Origin: Streptomyces caniscabiei
Lineage (GTDB): Bacteria > Actinomycetota > Actinomycetes > Streptomycetales > Streptomycetaceae
Length of the DNA stretch: 64,000 bases
Direction: 5' to 3'
NCBI RefSeq assembly: GCF_014930365.1
Contig: NZ_JABXWI010000006.1
Span: 186,001 to 250,000 of the forward strand
This document shows, piece by piece, positions 40,750 to 49,352 of this stretch (the first letter of the stretch is position 1; every line of letters begins with the position of its first letter). Under the pieces are notes generated by a model. That model had not been told where the DNA came from, did no database searches, and worked only from the letters and a program-made list of their open reading frames with translations. A program made the position numbers and the translations under genes.

Positions 40750-42984
40750 TCAGTGGCGATGACTCGGTTGGCCTTGGCCTTGGCTTTCGTGTGCAGGGGG
40801 AGGTGGCGGGTGCTGATGGCCACGTGTCTCGTAGCGGTGGACGAAGTGGTTTTGGAGTCGGGCGTGGCGGAACTGGTAAACCGCTCCGGCCTGGCGCAGT
40901 ATCCCTCGCCGATGGGCGTCGTCGATGAATGCGATCAGTGCCCAGGGTAGCCGTCCGGTCACTGGCAACCAGACTCGTGAAAGGATCAACCATCGCCCCC
41001 AGGCATCCATGCTGAGCCTGACTACGACCCCCCACACGAATCCGCCCGCGAACGCGTTGGCGAGCCCGCCCAGGTATCCGAACGCCAGTCCGAACGCCAG
41101 CCATCCCGCGAAGGACTGGAAGCCCGCGGTTTTGCGGTTGGCCGTCAACAGCTCGGAGGGGCTGACTGCGATTTTGATGTCGGTGGGGGTTTGGAGCGCG
41201 AACGCGATCCCGAACACGAGCCCGGCGATGAGGCCGGCCGGGAACCAGGTCCATAGGAGGGCCCACATCACGTCCACGGGCCCGAGCACGCGCCAGTCTA
41301 TGAGCTGGCTCGCCAGCACGCCCGCGAGTCCGCTCGCGAGCCCGATGACGAGCCAGGCCCCCCATCCGAAGAACACCCCGTCCGCGAGCTGCTCCAGGGC
41401 TTGCCTTGCCCGGCCGCGGATGTGCAGCTGGATGCGTGAGGGCTCGCCTCCGTCGGACCTGAGCCCGAATCGGAGCCCCAAGGCGAGTCCGGCCACCAGC
41501 CCTCCTGCGAGTCCGCTCACGAGCCCATAGACGAGCCAGGCACGCCCGCCGCCCCTGAACGGAAACGCGAGTCCGACCGCCCCGTCCCAGCCCAGGTGCG
41601 TGCGTGCGAGGACGAATCCGATCAGGAGCCCGTTCGCCAGTGCGTTCGCCAGCGCGGCGGCGAGCCCGAACACGAGCCCGCCCACGAGCATCCGTGTCGT
41701 GCGGCTGATGGTGTTGCCCAGTTGCCACCAGGCGAGGTCTTTGGTGCCAAGCCGGTTCAGGTGCCAGGCGAGGTAGCCGAGCCAGTGTTGGACGAGGTCG
41801 GGGTCCCAGCTCCGGTAGCCGCGGTGGCTGGAGCGCTGGTCGAGGGGCGGGTGCTGGTAGACGGCGGAGGCGAACCCGCGCAGGAGATGATCTTCCAGGT
41901 CCTGAGCGGTGGCGAACTGATGGGTGTCGAGTAACTCGGCGGGGTCGCGGCCCGGGGTATCGCTGTAGATGGTGCGGGCAAGGACGACCATCAACGGGGT
42001 GGACAGCACTGCGGTGAGGTTGGCCTCGGCCAGGCCGCTCGGATGCTTGCACAAGCGGGCCAGGACCGGGTCCCACATGGTGGTGGTGCCGCTGCCGGTG
42101 GCGGTTTTGCGGGTGGTGCGAGGCAGATAGTCGGCCAGGTCGGTCCGTGTGAGGTCGTCCAGTTCGATGCCGGCCGCGGCAGTGAGGACGTCGGCGGCTG
42201 CGACGGCGGTGGCGTACTCGTCGGGGCGGCTGGTCAGCAGCAGCGGCATCCTAGTGGCGTTCAGCGCTTCCAATGCAGCACAGCGCAGTCTGTCGGCAAT
42301 CTCATCAAACCCGTCCAGCACGGGCAGGATGCGGCCGGCCTCGACCAAGGCGGCGGCCAGACTCGATCCGGTCGGGCCGGGCGCGGCGAGACCGGGGTGG
42401 TCGCGCAGGAGCTGGTCGGTCAGCCAGTCCCGCAGTGAGGTGGTGGTTGGGTTCCACGACCCGAGGCTGAAGATCACCGGTACGAGATCGGTGTTGGTGC
42501 CGGTGTCGAGGAGGTCGAGGACGAACCGCAGGGTCAGCACCGTTTTGCCGGAGCCGACCCGGCCCAGGACCACCAGCCGTCCCGACGGTATCTGCTGGTA
42601 GACGTCGACGACCTGATCCAGGTGGCCGGTCAGGGCCAACGGACCGAAGGTCACCCCGGCTGGGCCACGGCGGATATTGGCCCAGTGATCTGTCAGGGCC
42701 TCGGGTGCCAGGTGCCACCGTATCGGCAGCGGGAACGGGTCATGTACCCGCTGCCGTTCCTCCTCGCGCCGCCACTGCGCTCCGACTGCCTGAGCAAGCT
42801 GGTCGGCCGCTTCCGCCAAGCGCTGGTTTCCCGCCAACGCACGGGCGGCCGGAGCTTCCTGCCGGGCCGGCTGGGACGCTGACGCCCCGTAGTTGATGGT
42901 GACGTCACCCATCACGCGGCCGACGAAGGTGCCTGAGCCGTGGTTGTGCTGGTCGCCGGCTTCCCGGCTTTGTCCGTCAGTCAC
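40750..42984 (-). CDS. NACHT NTPase with multi-spanning membrane C-terminus
   Basis: 744 residues from GTG at 42984 (GTGA overlap with the small upstream gene). The N-terminal motif GSGTFVGRVMGDVTIN (about 16-31) is followed by a linker, then NACHT: Walker A GRVGSGKTVL (141-150), Walker B ILPVLDGFDEI (219-229), sensor LLTSRPDEY. From residue about 430 on, many Gly/Leu/Ala-rich hydrophobic stretches (VGGLVFGLAAALANALANGL, LVYGLVSGLAGGLVAGLALG) form about ten membrane helices. The end RQAGAVYQFRHARLQNHFV is typical of Streptomyces NACHT proteins. Bacterial NACHT/STAND proteins act in antiphage abortive responses; this one probably damages or signals at the membrane. Confidence 0.8.
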   Translation of the reverse strand: MTDGQSREAGDQHNHGSGTFVGRVMGDVTINYGASASQPARQEAPAARALAGNQRLAEAADQLAQAVGAQWRREEERQRVHDPFPLPIRWHLAPEALTDHWANIRRGPAGVTFGPLALTGHLDQVVDVYQQIPSGRLVVLGRVGSGKTVLTLRFVLDLLDTGTNTDLVPVIFSLGSWNPTTTSLRDWLTDQLLRDHPGLAAPGPTGSSLAAALVEAGRILPVLDGFDEIADRLRCAALEALNATRMPLLLTSRPDEYATAVAAADVLTAAAGIELDDLTRTDLADYLPRTTRKTATGSGTTTMWDPVLARLCKHPSGLAEANLTAVLSTPLMVVLARTIYSDTPGRDPAELLDTHQFATAQDLEDHLLRGFASAVYQHPPLDQRSSHRGYRSWDPDLVQHWLGYLAWHLNRLGTKDLAWWQLGNTISRTTRMLVGGLVFGLAAALANALANGLLIGFVLARTHLGWDGAVGLAFPFRGGGRAWLVYGLVSGLAGGLVAGLALGLRFGLRSDGGEPSRIQLHIRGRARQALEQLADGVFFGWGAWLVIGLASGLAGVLASQLIDWRVLGPVDVMWALLWTWFPAGLIAGLVFGIAFALQTPTDIKIAVSPSELLTANRKTAGFQSFAGWLAFGLAFGYLGGLANAFAGGFVWGVVVRLSMDAWGRWLILSRVWLPVTGRLPWALIAFIDDAHRRGILRQAGAVYQFRHARLQNHFVHRYETRGHQHPPPPPAHESQGQGQPSHRH

Positions 42985-43355
42985 CGGGAACTGTCGTGGT
43001 TGATGGTGAGCCCCCCGATCACATCGCCGGCGATGAACGTTCCCGATCCCTCATTGCGCTGTACCTGCAGGGCGGGGGCAGCGGACGGGGAAGCTGCCAG
43101 AGAACGAAGTTCTGCCAGGACCTCGGGGCGGCGTTCCGCGTGGGCGGCGAGGAGTGATGCCAAGGCGATGCGGCGGTCGTCGTCGGCAACGCCCCGCGAC
43201 AGCGCGCCCAGTGCCGCTTCGCGCTCGCCCTGAGTGCCTTGCCGAAAAAGGCGGTCAACCGTCGCACGGGCGCGGTCCCATCCCAAGCGAACGGCGTCGG
43301 CGAGAATCGTTGCTGCGGCACCCGTGGCGATGGCGAGCAGTTCGGCATCAGACAT
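42981..43355 (-). CDS. Small partner of the NACHT protein with shared motif
   Basis: 124 residues from ATG at 43355. A helical body, MSDAELLAIATGAAATILAD, ALGALSRGVADDDRRIALAS and RPEVLAELRSLAAS, is followed by the C-terminal motif GSGTFIAGDVIGGLTIN. The NACHT protein starts with the matching GSGTFVGRVMGDVTIN. Pairs of a small protein and a STAND NTPase sharing such a short motif are described for bacterial amyloid signalling and effector-associated domains. The helical body would be the effector or adaptor. Translation is coupled to the NACHT gene. Confidence 0.7.
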   Translation of the reverse strand: MSDAELLAIATGAAATILADAVRLGWDRARATVDRLFRQGTQGEREAALGALSRGVADDDRRIALASLLAAHAERRPEVLAELRSLAASPSAAPALQVQRNEGSGTFIAGDVIGGLTINHDSSR

Positions 43356-43764
43356 GACCGCATGATGCCAGGCCACCAACTCCCCTGGCAGAGCTTCACG
43401 TTGGCTAGAGAAAGCTGTAAACCAATGGGGTAATGCCAGCCTGCCGCCTCGCGGAACCGGACCGGCGCTACTCACGCCTGGGCGCTTAACGGATCCTCAT
43501 CTTGCTCTGGACCTCAGCCTTTACGACGTTCATGCCCTGGTTCGCGCACTCACTCCGTGTGCCCGTCTTCGATCCCGGGATTCGCCATCCTCCAACGAGA
43601 CACCAGCAGACTGCTCCACGTCGGAGTGCCGCGAACCGTGGACGTGGCCAGCCACACCTTCACGACTTCACTCGAACGAGTGACGGTTGCAACCTACGAG
43701 TCTCAAATCCGTGTCGCATCCGACTCCGATCCGATATCGGTCGTGAGATTCCGACCCAGAAAAT
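43356..43764. other. Gene-poor stretch ending in Tn7-type right-end repeats
   Basis: No supported gene. A plus-strand frame at 43557-43766 contains GFAILQRDTSRLLHVGVP, which may be a gene remnant but was not identified. From about 43697 the DNA resembles the sequence before the junction at 52392. TCTCAAATCCGTG here matches TCTCAGATCCGTG at about 52328, and ATCGGTCGTGAGATTC at about 43736 matches the same string at about 52363. These read as paired transposase-binding repeats of a right end. Confidence 0.5.
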
Positions 43765-43790
43765 GAGTTCCCACAGATGTGTAGGATCTC
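43765..43790. repeat. Tn7-type end junction 1
   Basis: GAGTTCCCACA, spacer GATG, TGTAGGATCTC. Tn7-like elements begin with TGT and end with ACA; here a right terminus (…CCCACA) faces a left terminus (TGTAGG…) across four bases. The inward sequence GCGGCT after it matches the junctions at 57703 and, loosely, at 54586. Interpreted as the boundary between two tandem Tn7-like elements. Confidence 0.65.
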
Positions 43791-43816
43791 GCGGCTGGTT
43801 GCACAGGCCCTCGCGC

Positions 43817-43888
43817 TGACCAGTTGCTTCTCCGGCAGTCTCGCGCGGTGGCCGGGCGCTCTTGTCTCAAGACGGGTGGCATTTCCTC
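43817..43888. repeat. Left-end internal repeats 1
   Basis: CGCTGACCAGTTGCTTCTCC with GGCAGTCTCGCGCGG, and then CTTGTCTCAAGACGGGTGGC then ATTTCCT. The same two blocks in the same order follow the junctions at 52392 and 57703 (TGTCTCAG…GTG-CATTTCCT). Spaced repeats inside the terminus are typical transposase (TnsB) binding sites. Confidence 0.55.
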
Positions 43889-43957
43889 TTGGTCCGACGC
43901 CCCAGCCCGATCCGGCGACCGATCAGGCTCGGTTACACACAGCACCGCCGGTCCGAG

Positions 43958-45292
43958 TCATGCCCAGACTTTGTGTTCGTCAGTGAAGTATGGCCACGGC
44001 TGCCAGCCTGCAACGCCCATTTGAAGGAGGCGTTCTACTCCTCGTGCCCACGTGTCAAGGTGGGTGAGTTCCAGCAGTAGCCGCTCGATTTCCGCACGGG
44101 CCATCACGACGCGGTGGCCATGTCCGTAGATCGCCACGACGGGCTGGAGGGGCGCCATGTCGGCGCCTTCGGCCAGGACCCACTCGGCATTCAGGCCAGC
44201 TTTATGCAGCTCCTCGATGAAGTTGTCGGAAGACATCGTCACGGTGAACACCAGAACGTCGGCGATCAGCCCGGCGCACTCCGCCGGCTGTAGGGGATAG
44301 ATGCCCCACGGCGGGGCCATCGTGTTGCGGGCGGCGTTGTCACCGCTGCCGAAGCAGATTTGCTGTCCGGTCAGTCGGGTGCGGCGCAGCAATGCCGCGT
44401 ACGCGGAGTGGAACTGTCGCGTGGCTTCCTGTGGGCCCCAACGGTTGCCGGCCGCCGGGATGTCGAGTGCGAGCAGTGCGCGTTGCCCAGGCACGCGCAT
44501 CGTCTTGAGTCCCTCTCGGTGGGCGTAGTCGAAGGCGTCGCGGAGAGCCGACAGGTGGCTGGCGTACGGTATGCCGGTTTCGATGAGACGGGCTTTGTCG
44601 GGTCCGGGCAGCGGCCCGTTCACGTCTAGTGCCTCGGCCGCCATGCGGGTCCGTGCGAGCTGGGCGCCCTCACGCCGTTTCGGGTTTGTTTTGAGCTCAT
44701 GCAGGTAGATGGTCTGCAGGTTGTTCTCGTCGGGGGTGTCGAAGACAGTCGCGTCGCCGATACGTAGGCAGTTCGTCAAGTCATGCAACATCGCGAAGCG
44801 TCGGTACTCGGTCCACTGCTGCTGCATGAACTGGACCTCGTGGACGGTGCCTTCCTTAGCGAGGGTCATCGGGCCGGGCGCTTCGTTCCGCCGCAGGGTG
44901 AGGATGTAGCGGCGGTCGTAGCCGAATGCTCTCCATGCCATGGCATCCCCCACGGAACGCAGTTGCCGGCCTATGCGCTCAAGGACATCCGACTCCAGCC
45001 GCCAGTCGTCCACGTCGTGGTGGTTGCCCGCTACCAGCTCGGGCGCGTCTGCGGGGAGTTTCTCTCCCCTCTTGAGCCGCTTGATCACCCGATTTCGCGC
45101 GGCACGCGCATGACTCGCTTCGAGAGTGGCCGTCAGCAGGTCGTGCTGAAAGGCTACGAAGTCCTCGGGACCGTGACACTCCCGCAGATCGCGGATGAAC
45201 CTGATCAGCCCCTCGGCGTTCTCCCGGTGGAAGGGATGCTTGATCAGCGCATCCAGCCGGTCAGGCGGCATATCGGTCAACTTCGCAGGCAC
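43958..45292 (-). CDS. Unknown cargo protein with nuclease-like motif
   Basis: 444 residues from GTG/ATG-class start at 45292. The N-terminal 130 residues are helical and basic (ARAARNRVIKRLKRGEKLPA). Residues 178-205 read RIGDATVFDTPDENNLQTIY then LHELKTNP. An Asp followed about 19 residues later by E199-L-K201 on a hydrophobic strand is the spacing of a PD-(D/E)xK nuclease. The rest (CFGSGDNAARNTMAPPWGIY, LIADVLVFTVTMSSDNFIEE) is unrecognised. It is downstream of 45413 on the same strand and probably forms an operon with it. A nuclease-type defence protein is a reasonable but unproven guess. Confidence 0.6.
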   Translation of the reverse strand: MPAKLTDMPPDRLDALIKHPFHRENAEGLIRFIRDLRECHGPEDFVAFQHDLLTATLEASHARAARNRVIKRLKRGEKLPADAPELVAGNHHDVDDWRLESDVLERIGRQLRSVGDAMAWRAFGYDRRYILTLRRNEAPGPMTLAKEGTVHEVQFMQQQWTEYRRFAMLHDLTNCLRIGDATVFDTPDENNLQTIYLHELKTNPKRREGAQLARTRMAAEALDVNGPLPGPDKARLIETGIPYASHLSALRDAFDYAHREGLKTMRVPGQRALLALDIPAAGNRWGPQEATRQFHSAYAALLRRTRLTGQQICFGSGDNAARNTMAPPWGIYPLQPAECAGLIADVLVFTVTMSSDNFIEELHKAGLNAEWVLAEGADMAPLQPVVAIYGHGHRVVMARAEIERLLLELTHLDTWARGVERLLQMGVAGWQPWPYFTDEHKVWA

Positions 45293-45412
45293 CGGGCCAT
45301 TGTCGGGGCTACGCCCCCAAACCCACCAGCGGTTTTGGCTGACTCGCCCACCCGAACCGAGGTGCTTGCCCGTGGGCCGTCTTCGAGTCGGTCACCGGGT
45401 GAGCCCGGACCG

Positions 45413-46150
45413 CTACGAAGCTGGCCAATCGGACAGGTCCAGGTGCGGGCCCGGGTGGAGGCCACTCTCTGCCAAGTGCAGCCGCCGGATGAGCACTTCT
45501 ACTGCCCTCCTGAGCGATTCCTTGTCTTCCGCAGACAGCGTCAGTGAGGCCGTGGAGACCTTCCGCTCGTCGCTTCTTGCACCCAACTGACTGACCTTGT
45601 TGAAGTAGCCCGAGGACACGTTGAGCCGCTCGGCTGCAGTCTGATCCCCGTCGGCCGCCCACCTCTTCAGGTGGGTCGAGAGCCAGTACGCGGCGTCTGC
45701 AATCGGTCGGGTCCCGCTCCGCAGAGGACGCAGGCACATCGTCCGCGCCGCCTTGGTCACGTCTGTGTCCCGCCAGGACCAGTCCGGCTGCGGAGGGGCG
45801 TCGCGCTGAATGACGACGGTCGCGTCGAACGCTGTGGCCGAAGCAGTTGCGAAGTCCGCGCTGGCAACTGTTCCCTTCGCGCCAGTTGTAACCGGCTCCA
45901 CGTCAGCGCCGAGGTAGTAGAGCATCACGACGAGGCGCTGATCAACTTCAAGCTCGGCCGACCAAGTATCCAGTAGCGGCATGACGGCCGAGCGTGCCTC
46001 GTCCTCGATCATCGGCGCAGCTGGCGCGGCGGCGAGCCTCGTTTCGGTGAGCGTCAGCTTCCAACCTTCGACCTCGTACGAGGCGGGGAAGGCACCTTCG
46101 AGCCAGGTCACCGGGTGTTGATCGACCCACTCGACCGCAAAGTGCAGCAT
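45413..46150 (-). CDS. Unknown cargo protein, probable partner of 43958-45292
   Basis: 245 residues from ATG at 46150 (ACAGGTTCGC upstream; frame open to 46207). It reads MLHFAVEWVDQHPVTWLEGA, then a beta-rich N-terminal domain (EVEGWKLTLTETRLAAAPAA; LEVDQRLVVMLYYLGADVEP). The C-terminal part, WAADGDQTAAERLNVSSGYF then NKVSQLG, resembles a helix-turn-helix. No family recognised. It lies 120 bp before the nuclease-like gene. A sensor or regulator plus effector arrangement is possible. Confidence 0.6.
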   Translation of the reverse strand: MLHFAVEWVDQHPVTWLEGAFPASYEVEGWKLTLTETRLAAAPAAPMIEDEARSAVMPLLDTWSAELEVDQRLVVMLYYLGADVEPVTTGAKGTVASADFATASATAFDATVVIQRDAPPQPDWSWRDTDVTKAARTMCLRPLRSGTRPIADAAYWLSTHLKRWAADGDQTAAERLNVSSGYFNKVSQLGARSDERKVSTASLTLSAEDKESLRRAVEVLIRRLHLAESGLHPGPHLDLSDWPAS

Positions 46151-46255
46151 GCGAACCTGTCCGGTCTCCACGGCCTCAGTATCTCGCTGCCGCGGTGGCT
46201 CTTCCACAGCCTGGCCATCCGCTCTCGCCTGGCACAGACGGCATGTCCCAGCAGC

Positions 46256-46281
46256 GAGACGGGACAGGGGTGTCCCGTCTC
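46256..46281. repeat. Diverged end-like inverted repeat
   Basis: GAGACGGGACA and TGTCCCGTCTC around GGGG: a perfect 11-bp inverted repeat built like the other junctions (GAGA…ACA / spacer / TGT…TCTC) but with CGGG in place of TCCC. About 20 bases on, GCCGCTGACCTGCGGGGTGA (46312-46331) matches the left-end block found after other junctions. It may be an old or heterologous end, or a terminator for the transglutaminase gene. Confidence 0.5.
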
Positions 46282-46567
46282 ATTAGATCTTGAAGAAGTG
46301 AGGCCGCTGACCTGCGGGGTGACAGGTTGAGTCGCGACTCACGGAGGGCGAGACAAGGCGTCCCGGAAGGGCTGCGGCCAGCGCCGAGTGCGCGTCTCAT
46401 CGATCATGGCGGGGTGGTGCTTCCTGAGCTGGGAATCGTCAGGATGGTGAGACGCCTGCTTTCAGGGTTCGCACTCAAGGTGGCAGTTTCCTGTGGCTGC
46501 GCGCCGCAGTTGGCCACTGCGGCGCTCGGTGTCGACTGAACCTCCGCCAGTCGGTTCCCGAGCTCGC

Positions 46568-47398
46568 TCAACCGATGATGTGCTGGGGAACGGCCAGGTC
46601 CGGGTTGGCGGACAGACGGATCAAGGCCGACGGATCGTCCTTGGAGCAGGCGCCGGCGACCACGTCGATCAGCTGGTCGTAGTCCGGTCCGGTCTTGCCC
46701 TCGTAGGCTGCGGTCATGCGGCCCCACTCGTCCCAGTTCAGTGTCTCCTGCTTGCAGAGTGCGGCGAGGTCGCGGACGACGTTGCCGCTGATCTCATGCG
46801 GACCCCAGGCGTGATCGGTGCCGACCACCCCGAATGTGTGCGGATCGATCATGCTGCTTCGGTATTGGGCCCATGCCTCGCCGCCCGTGAGGAACTCGCC
46901 CGGAGCGAGGTCGTCTGGGCGAGTGACGAAGTTCTTGCCGAGGTGTTCGGTGTCGACGCGCACCCATCGGCGCTGGTCATCGTCCCAGTACTCGGTGATC
47001 CAGTGGTCGAAGCCGCGCCCTTCCTGGAAGTAGGTGCCGAAACCACACCGGGCGCGGGAGGCGACACCTCGCGCCCGCAAGATCGCGCAGGCGATCGTGG
47101 CGAAGTGCCGGCAGGTGCCGATCACCCGCGTTTCGGGCGTTCGAGGCCGGTGCAGGGGAGCCGGATCCAGGGCAGTCAGCGCAGCAATCAGTTCGTTGAC
47201 CGGCCGGATGTTCTTCTCAGCGATCCGGTCCTCAGGAATCCCTAACGCCGCGGCGTCCGTGGGCTGGATGACCAGTCCCTGAACGGCGGCGCAGATGCCG
47301 ACGGGGTCGTCTGGCAGTCCCTCGATGAGCGGGAGTTGCGCCGCATCCAAAGTCGTAAAGGGTCCGGGCTGCGAGTAGTTGAGCACGTCATCGGTCAC
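46568..47398 (-). CDS. Transglutaminase-like cysteine protein
   Basis: 276 residues from GTG at 47398. Core motif GTCRHFATIACAILRARGVA with the catalytic Cys (about 108), then FDHWITEYW with the His and WVRVDTEHL with the Asp, in the order of the transglutaminase/papain fold. AxRCGFGTYF between them is normal for this group. The C-terminal 100 residues are helical. These enzymes cleave or transfer at peptide or glutamine side chains. It follows tniQ by 71 bp on the same strand and may be a cargo gene read from the tns operon. Confidence 0.75.
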   Translation of the reverse strand: MTDDVLNYSQPGPFTTLDAAQLPLIEGLPDDPVGICAAVQGLVIQPTDAAALGIPEDRIAEKNIRPVNELIAALTALDPAPLHRPRTPETRVIGTCRHFATIACAILRARGVASRARCGFGTYFQEGRGFDHWITEYWDDDQRRWVRVDTEHLGKNFVTRPDDLAPGEFLTGGEAWAQYRSSMIDPHTFGVVGTDHAWGPHEISGNVVRDLAALCKQETLNWDEWGRMTAAYEGKTGPDYDQLIDVVAGACSKDDPSALIRLSANPDLAVPQHIIG

Positions 47399-47469
47399 AG
47401 CTGAGCATCGTAAGGGCTGGGTCTGACACACCGGCCCAGCCGATCCCGGGCCCCGCGGCCATGAGGCGC

Positions 47470-48300
47470 TCAGTCACGTTTCCGGCCCAGGTCCGAAGGG
47501 AGTTCCTGGGGAGCGATACCGAAGCGTTGTGCCGTCTCGGTCAGCAGCCGGGGGTGGTTTCGCCAGTGCGGTGAGGCGAACAGGCCGGTGAGAACGACGA
47601 CTTCGGGATAGGCGACCAGTTCGATCCGGGTTTCGGAGGGATGGTGGGGATCACCGAACGGGTCCTCGCCCAGCGCGTCGAGTCGGCGGTTCCAACGCTG
47701 CCGAAGCAGCGGGCTGCCGACTTCGTTGGTGAACCACTTGACCAGGCGGTCGCGGGCACCGACGTAGGCCAGCGCGGTGGAGGGGTGGGTTCCTCGGCGA
47801 GCGATCCGCTGATGTTGGCGGTTGGCTTGGAGAACCTCAGGCAGTCGCGTGAGTCTGTGCTGTTCGTCTCCGAGGAGCCATCGGCGGTGCCGGTGGCAGA
47901 CGCCTTCATGGTGCGGTGTGCTGCGGATGACGAGACCGCGGACGTGGCGGCGGGCCATGCAGGGGCGGCAGGCCGGGCGGCGCCGCGGCTCGATGACCTC
48001 CTCTGTGGCGGACAGCGGCAGCCGCCGGATCGGGTTCCCGATTGTGCCGAGTGGGGGCATCGCGTGGATCAGGGAGGCCGGGCTCCGGCTGGTCAGGGCG
48101 GCGAGCCGCGACAGCCCCTCCGGGGTCCAGTAGCCGACCCGGTTGTCGTCACGGCGGTGCTGTCGCGACGGGCCGATCAGGGACGAGAGGTGCCCGATGG
48201 TGAGGTGGTTGGCGTCGGCGAGCCGGTTCAGGTAGGAGCCGATCGTCTCGCCGTGAACGGGCGGCGGCCTGAGCGGTAGCGCCCGCAGCCGGGTGGTCAC
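47470..48300 (-). CDS. tniQ: TniQ target-selection protein
   Basis: 276 residues from GTG at 48300, overlapping tnsC by four bases (GTGA). The N-terminus LPLRPPPVHGETIGSYLNRL then ADANHLTIGHLSSLIG is the TniQ signature (P-x-GE-x-xxSYLxRLA). A zinc-finger-like block follows: RRPACRPCMARRH then HEGVCHRHRRWL. TniQ/TnsD proteins recognise the insertion site and recruit TnsC. The length is that of short TniQ proteins, not of long TnsD types with extended DNA-binding domains. It is the last gene of the tns operon. Confidence 0.85.
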   Translation of the reverse strand: MTTRLRALPLRPPPVHGETIGSYLNRLADANHLTIGHLSSLIGPSRQHRRDDNRVGYWTPEGLSRLAALTSRSPASLIHAMPPLGTIGNPIRRLPLSATEEVIEPRRRPACRPCMARRHVRGLVIRSTPHHEGVCHRHRRWLLGDEQHRLTRLPEVLQANRQHQRIARRGTHPSTALAYVGARDRLVKWFTNEVGSPLLRQRWNRRLDALGEDPFGDPHHPSETRIELVAYPEVVVLTGLFASPHWRNHPRLLTETAQRFGIAPQELPSDLGRKRD

Positions 48301-49352
48301 GCGGTCCGTTTCTCGATGCGGGTCCGGCGCCGGCGTGCGCGCGGGAGGTTCTGCTGCTCGGCGCTCTCGTCCAGGTCGACCCGTTCCAGCGACGCCCGGG
48401 TGATTCTCTCGCTGCCGTCGAGGATGGCGTCCAGGGCGGCTTCGCGGACGAGGTGGGACAGGCTCCCGATCATGCCGCCGGTGCGGTCGTGAAGATAGCT
48501 GCTCAGCTTCAGCAAGGTGCCCGGCCGGTGGGCATGCAGCCGCAGGGATTCCTCCAGTGTCGCGACCAGCGATCGCCAAGAGCTGCGCTGTTCCTCGGTC
48601 TTGTGGCGGAATGGGCTGGTGGGGATGAGGCTGTAGCGGCTGGCGATCTGTCCGCCGCGCCGTCCGGCAAACAGACCGGTGCCCTCGACATCGACACCGG
48701 CCAGGACGAAGGTCGCGGGGATGCGCTCGGAGAGGTACTTGATCTGGTCGGATGCCTCGGCGCCGACCCGCGTACCGATGTCGAGATTGTGCAGTTCGTC
48801 GATGAGCACGAGACGGCAGCCGAGGGTGCAGAGCAGATCACAGACCTTGTTGGTGACCTCGACCTGGCTGTAGCGGGACGGCAGAGGCAGGCCGATGAAC
48901 CGGGCGAACTCGATGGCCAGCATCTTCGGGGTGGCGGCCGGCGGGACGGTGACATAGACGACCGGCAGGGCTTTCGGTTGAATCTCTCCCCGGCGGCGCC
49001 CCAGCTGTTCGTAGTTCTTGCCCAGTTGCGTGATCGCGGTGGTCTTCCCCGTGCCCGCCGGGCCCGAGACGATCAGTCCCCGGCGGGCGGAGTGCTGGTG
49101 CCGGTTGAGCAGGATGCGCTTGCGGCCGGTCGCGGCGACATGGCGGATCGTCGGGGTGGAGACGATCACCAGCTGGGAGTGGTAGTCCTCTCGTGCCTGG
49201 TCATACTCCGCCCGCTCGGGCTCCGGCAGCCGCTGCAGGGCCGCAGGCGGCAAGACGACCGGCGGCGCGACGGTCTCCGCGACGAACGCGGCCCAGCCCT
49301 CCTTCGTGGTCAGCGGGTAATCGACCTCTTCCGGCTCCAGGAAGTGCGTCAT
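48297..49352 (-). CDS. tnsC: TnsC/TniB AAA ATPase
   Basis: 351 residues from ATG at 49352, one-base overlap with tnsB (TGATG). Walker A SGPAGTGKTT (96-105), Walker B LVLIDELHNLD (182-192), followed by sensor region ATFVLAGVDVEGTGLFAGRR and the helical C-terminus LSSYLHDRTGGMIGSLSHLV. This is the TniB/TnsC AAA+ regulator that marks the target and activates the transposase. The basic C-terminus (ARRRRTRIEKRTA) is likely a contact tail. Adjacent tnsB, tnsA and tniQ confirm the identity. Confidence 0.9.
   Translation of the reverse strand: MTHFLEPEEVDYPLTTKEGWAAFVAETVAPPVVLPPAALQRLPEPERAEYDQAREDYHSQLVIVSTPTIRHVAATGRKRILLNRHQHSARRGLIVSGPAGTGKTTAITQLGKNYEQLGRRRGEIQPKALPVVYVTVPPAATPKMLAIEFARFIGLPLPSRYSQVEVTNKVCDLLCTLGCRLVLIDELHNLDIGTRVGAEASDQIKYLSERIPATFVLAGVDVEGTGLFAGRRGGQIASRYSLIPTSPFRHKTEEQRSSWRSLVATLEESLRLHAHRPGTLLKLSSYLHDRTGGMIGSLSHLVREAALDAILDGSERITRASLERVDLDESAEQQNLPRARRRRTRIEKRTA

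Noticed and set aside
43557..43766. Plus-strand frame with GFAILQRDTSRLLHVGVP
   Set aside because: It has no start signal, overlaps transposon end repeats and matches no family I recognise. It may be a remnant but cannot be called.
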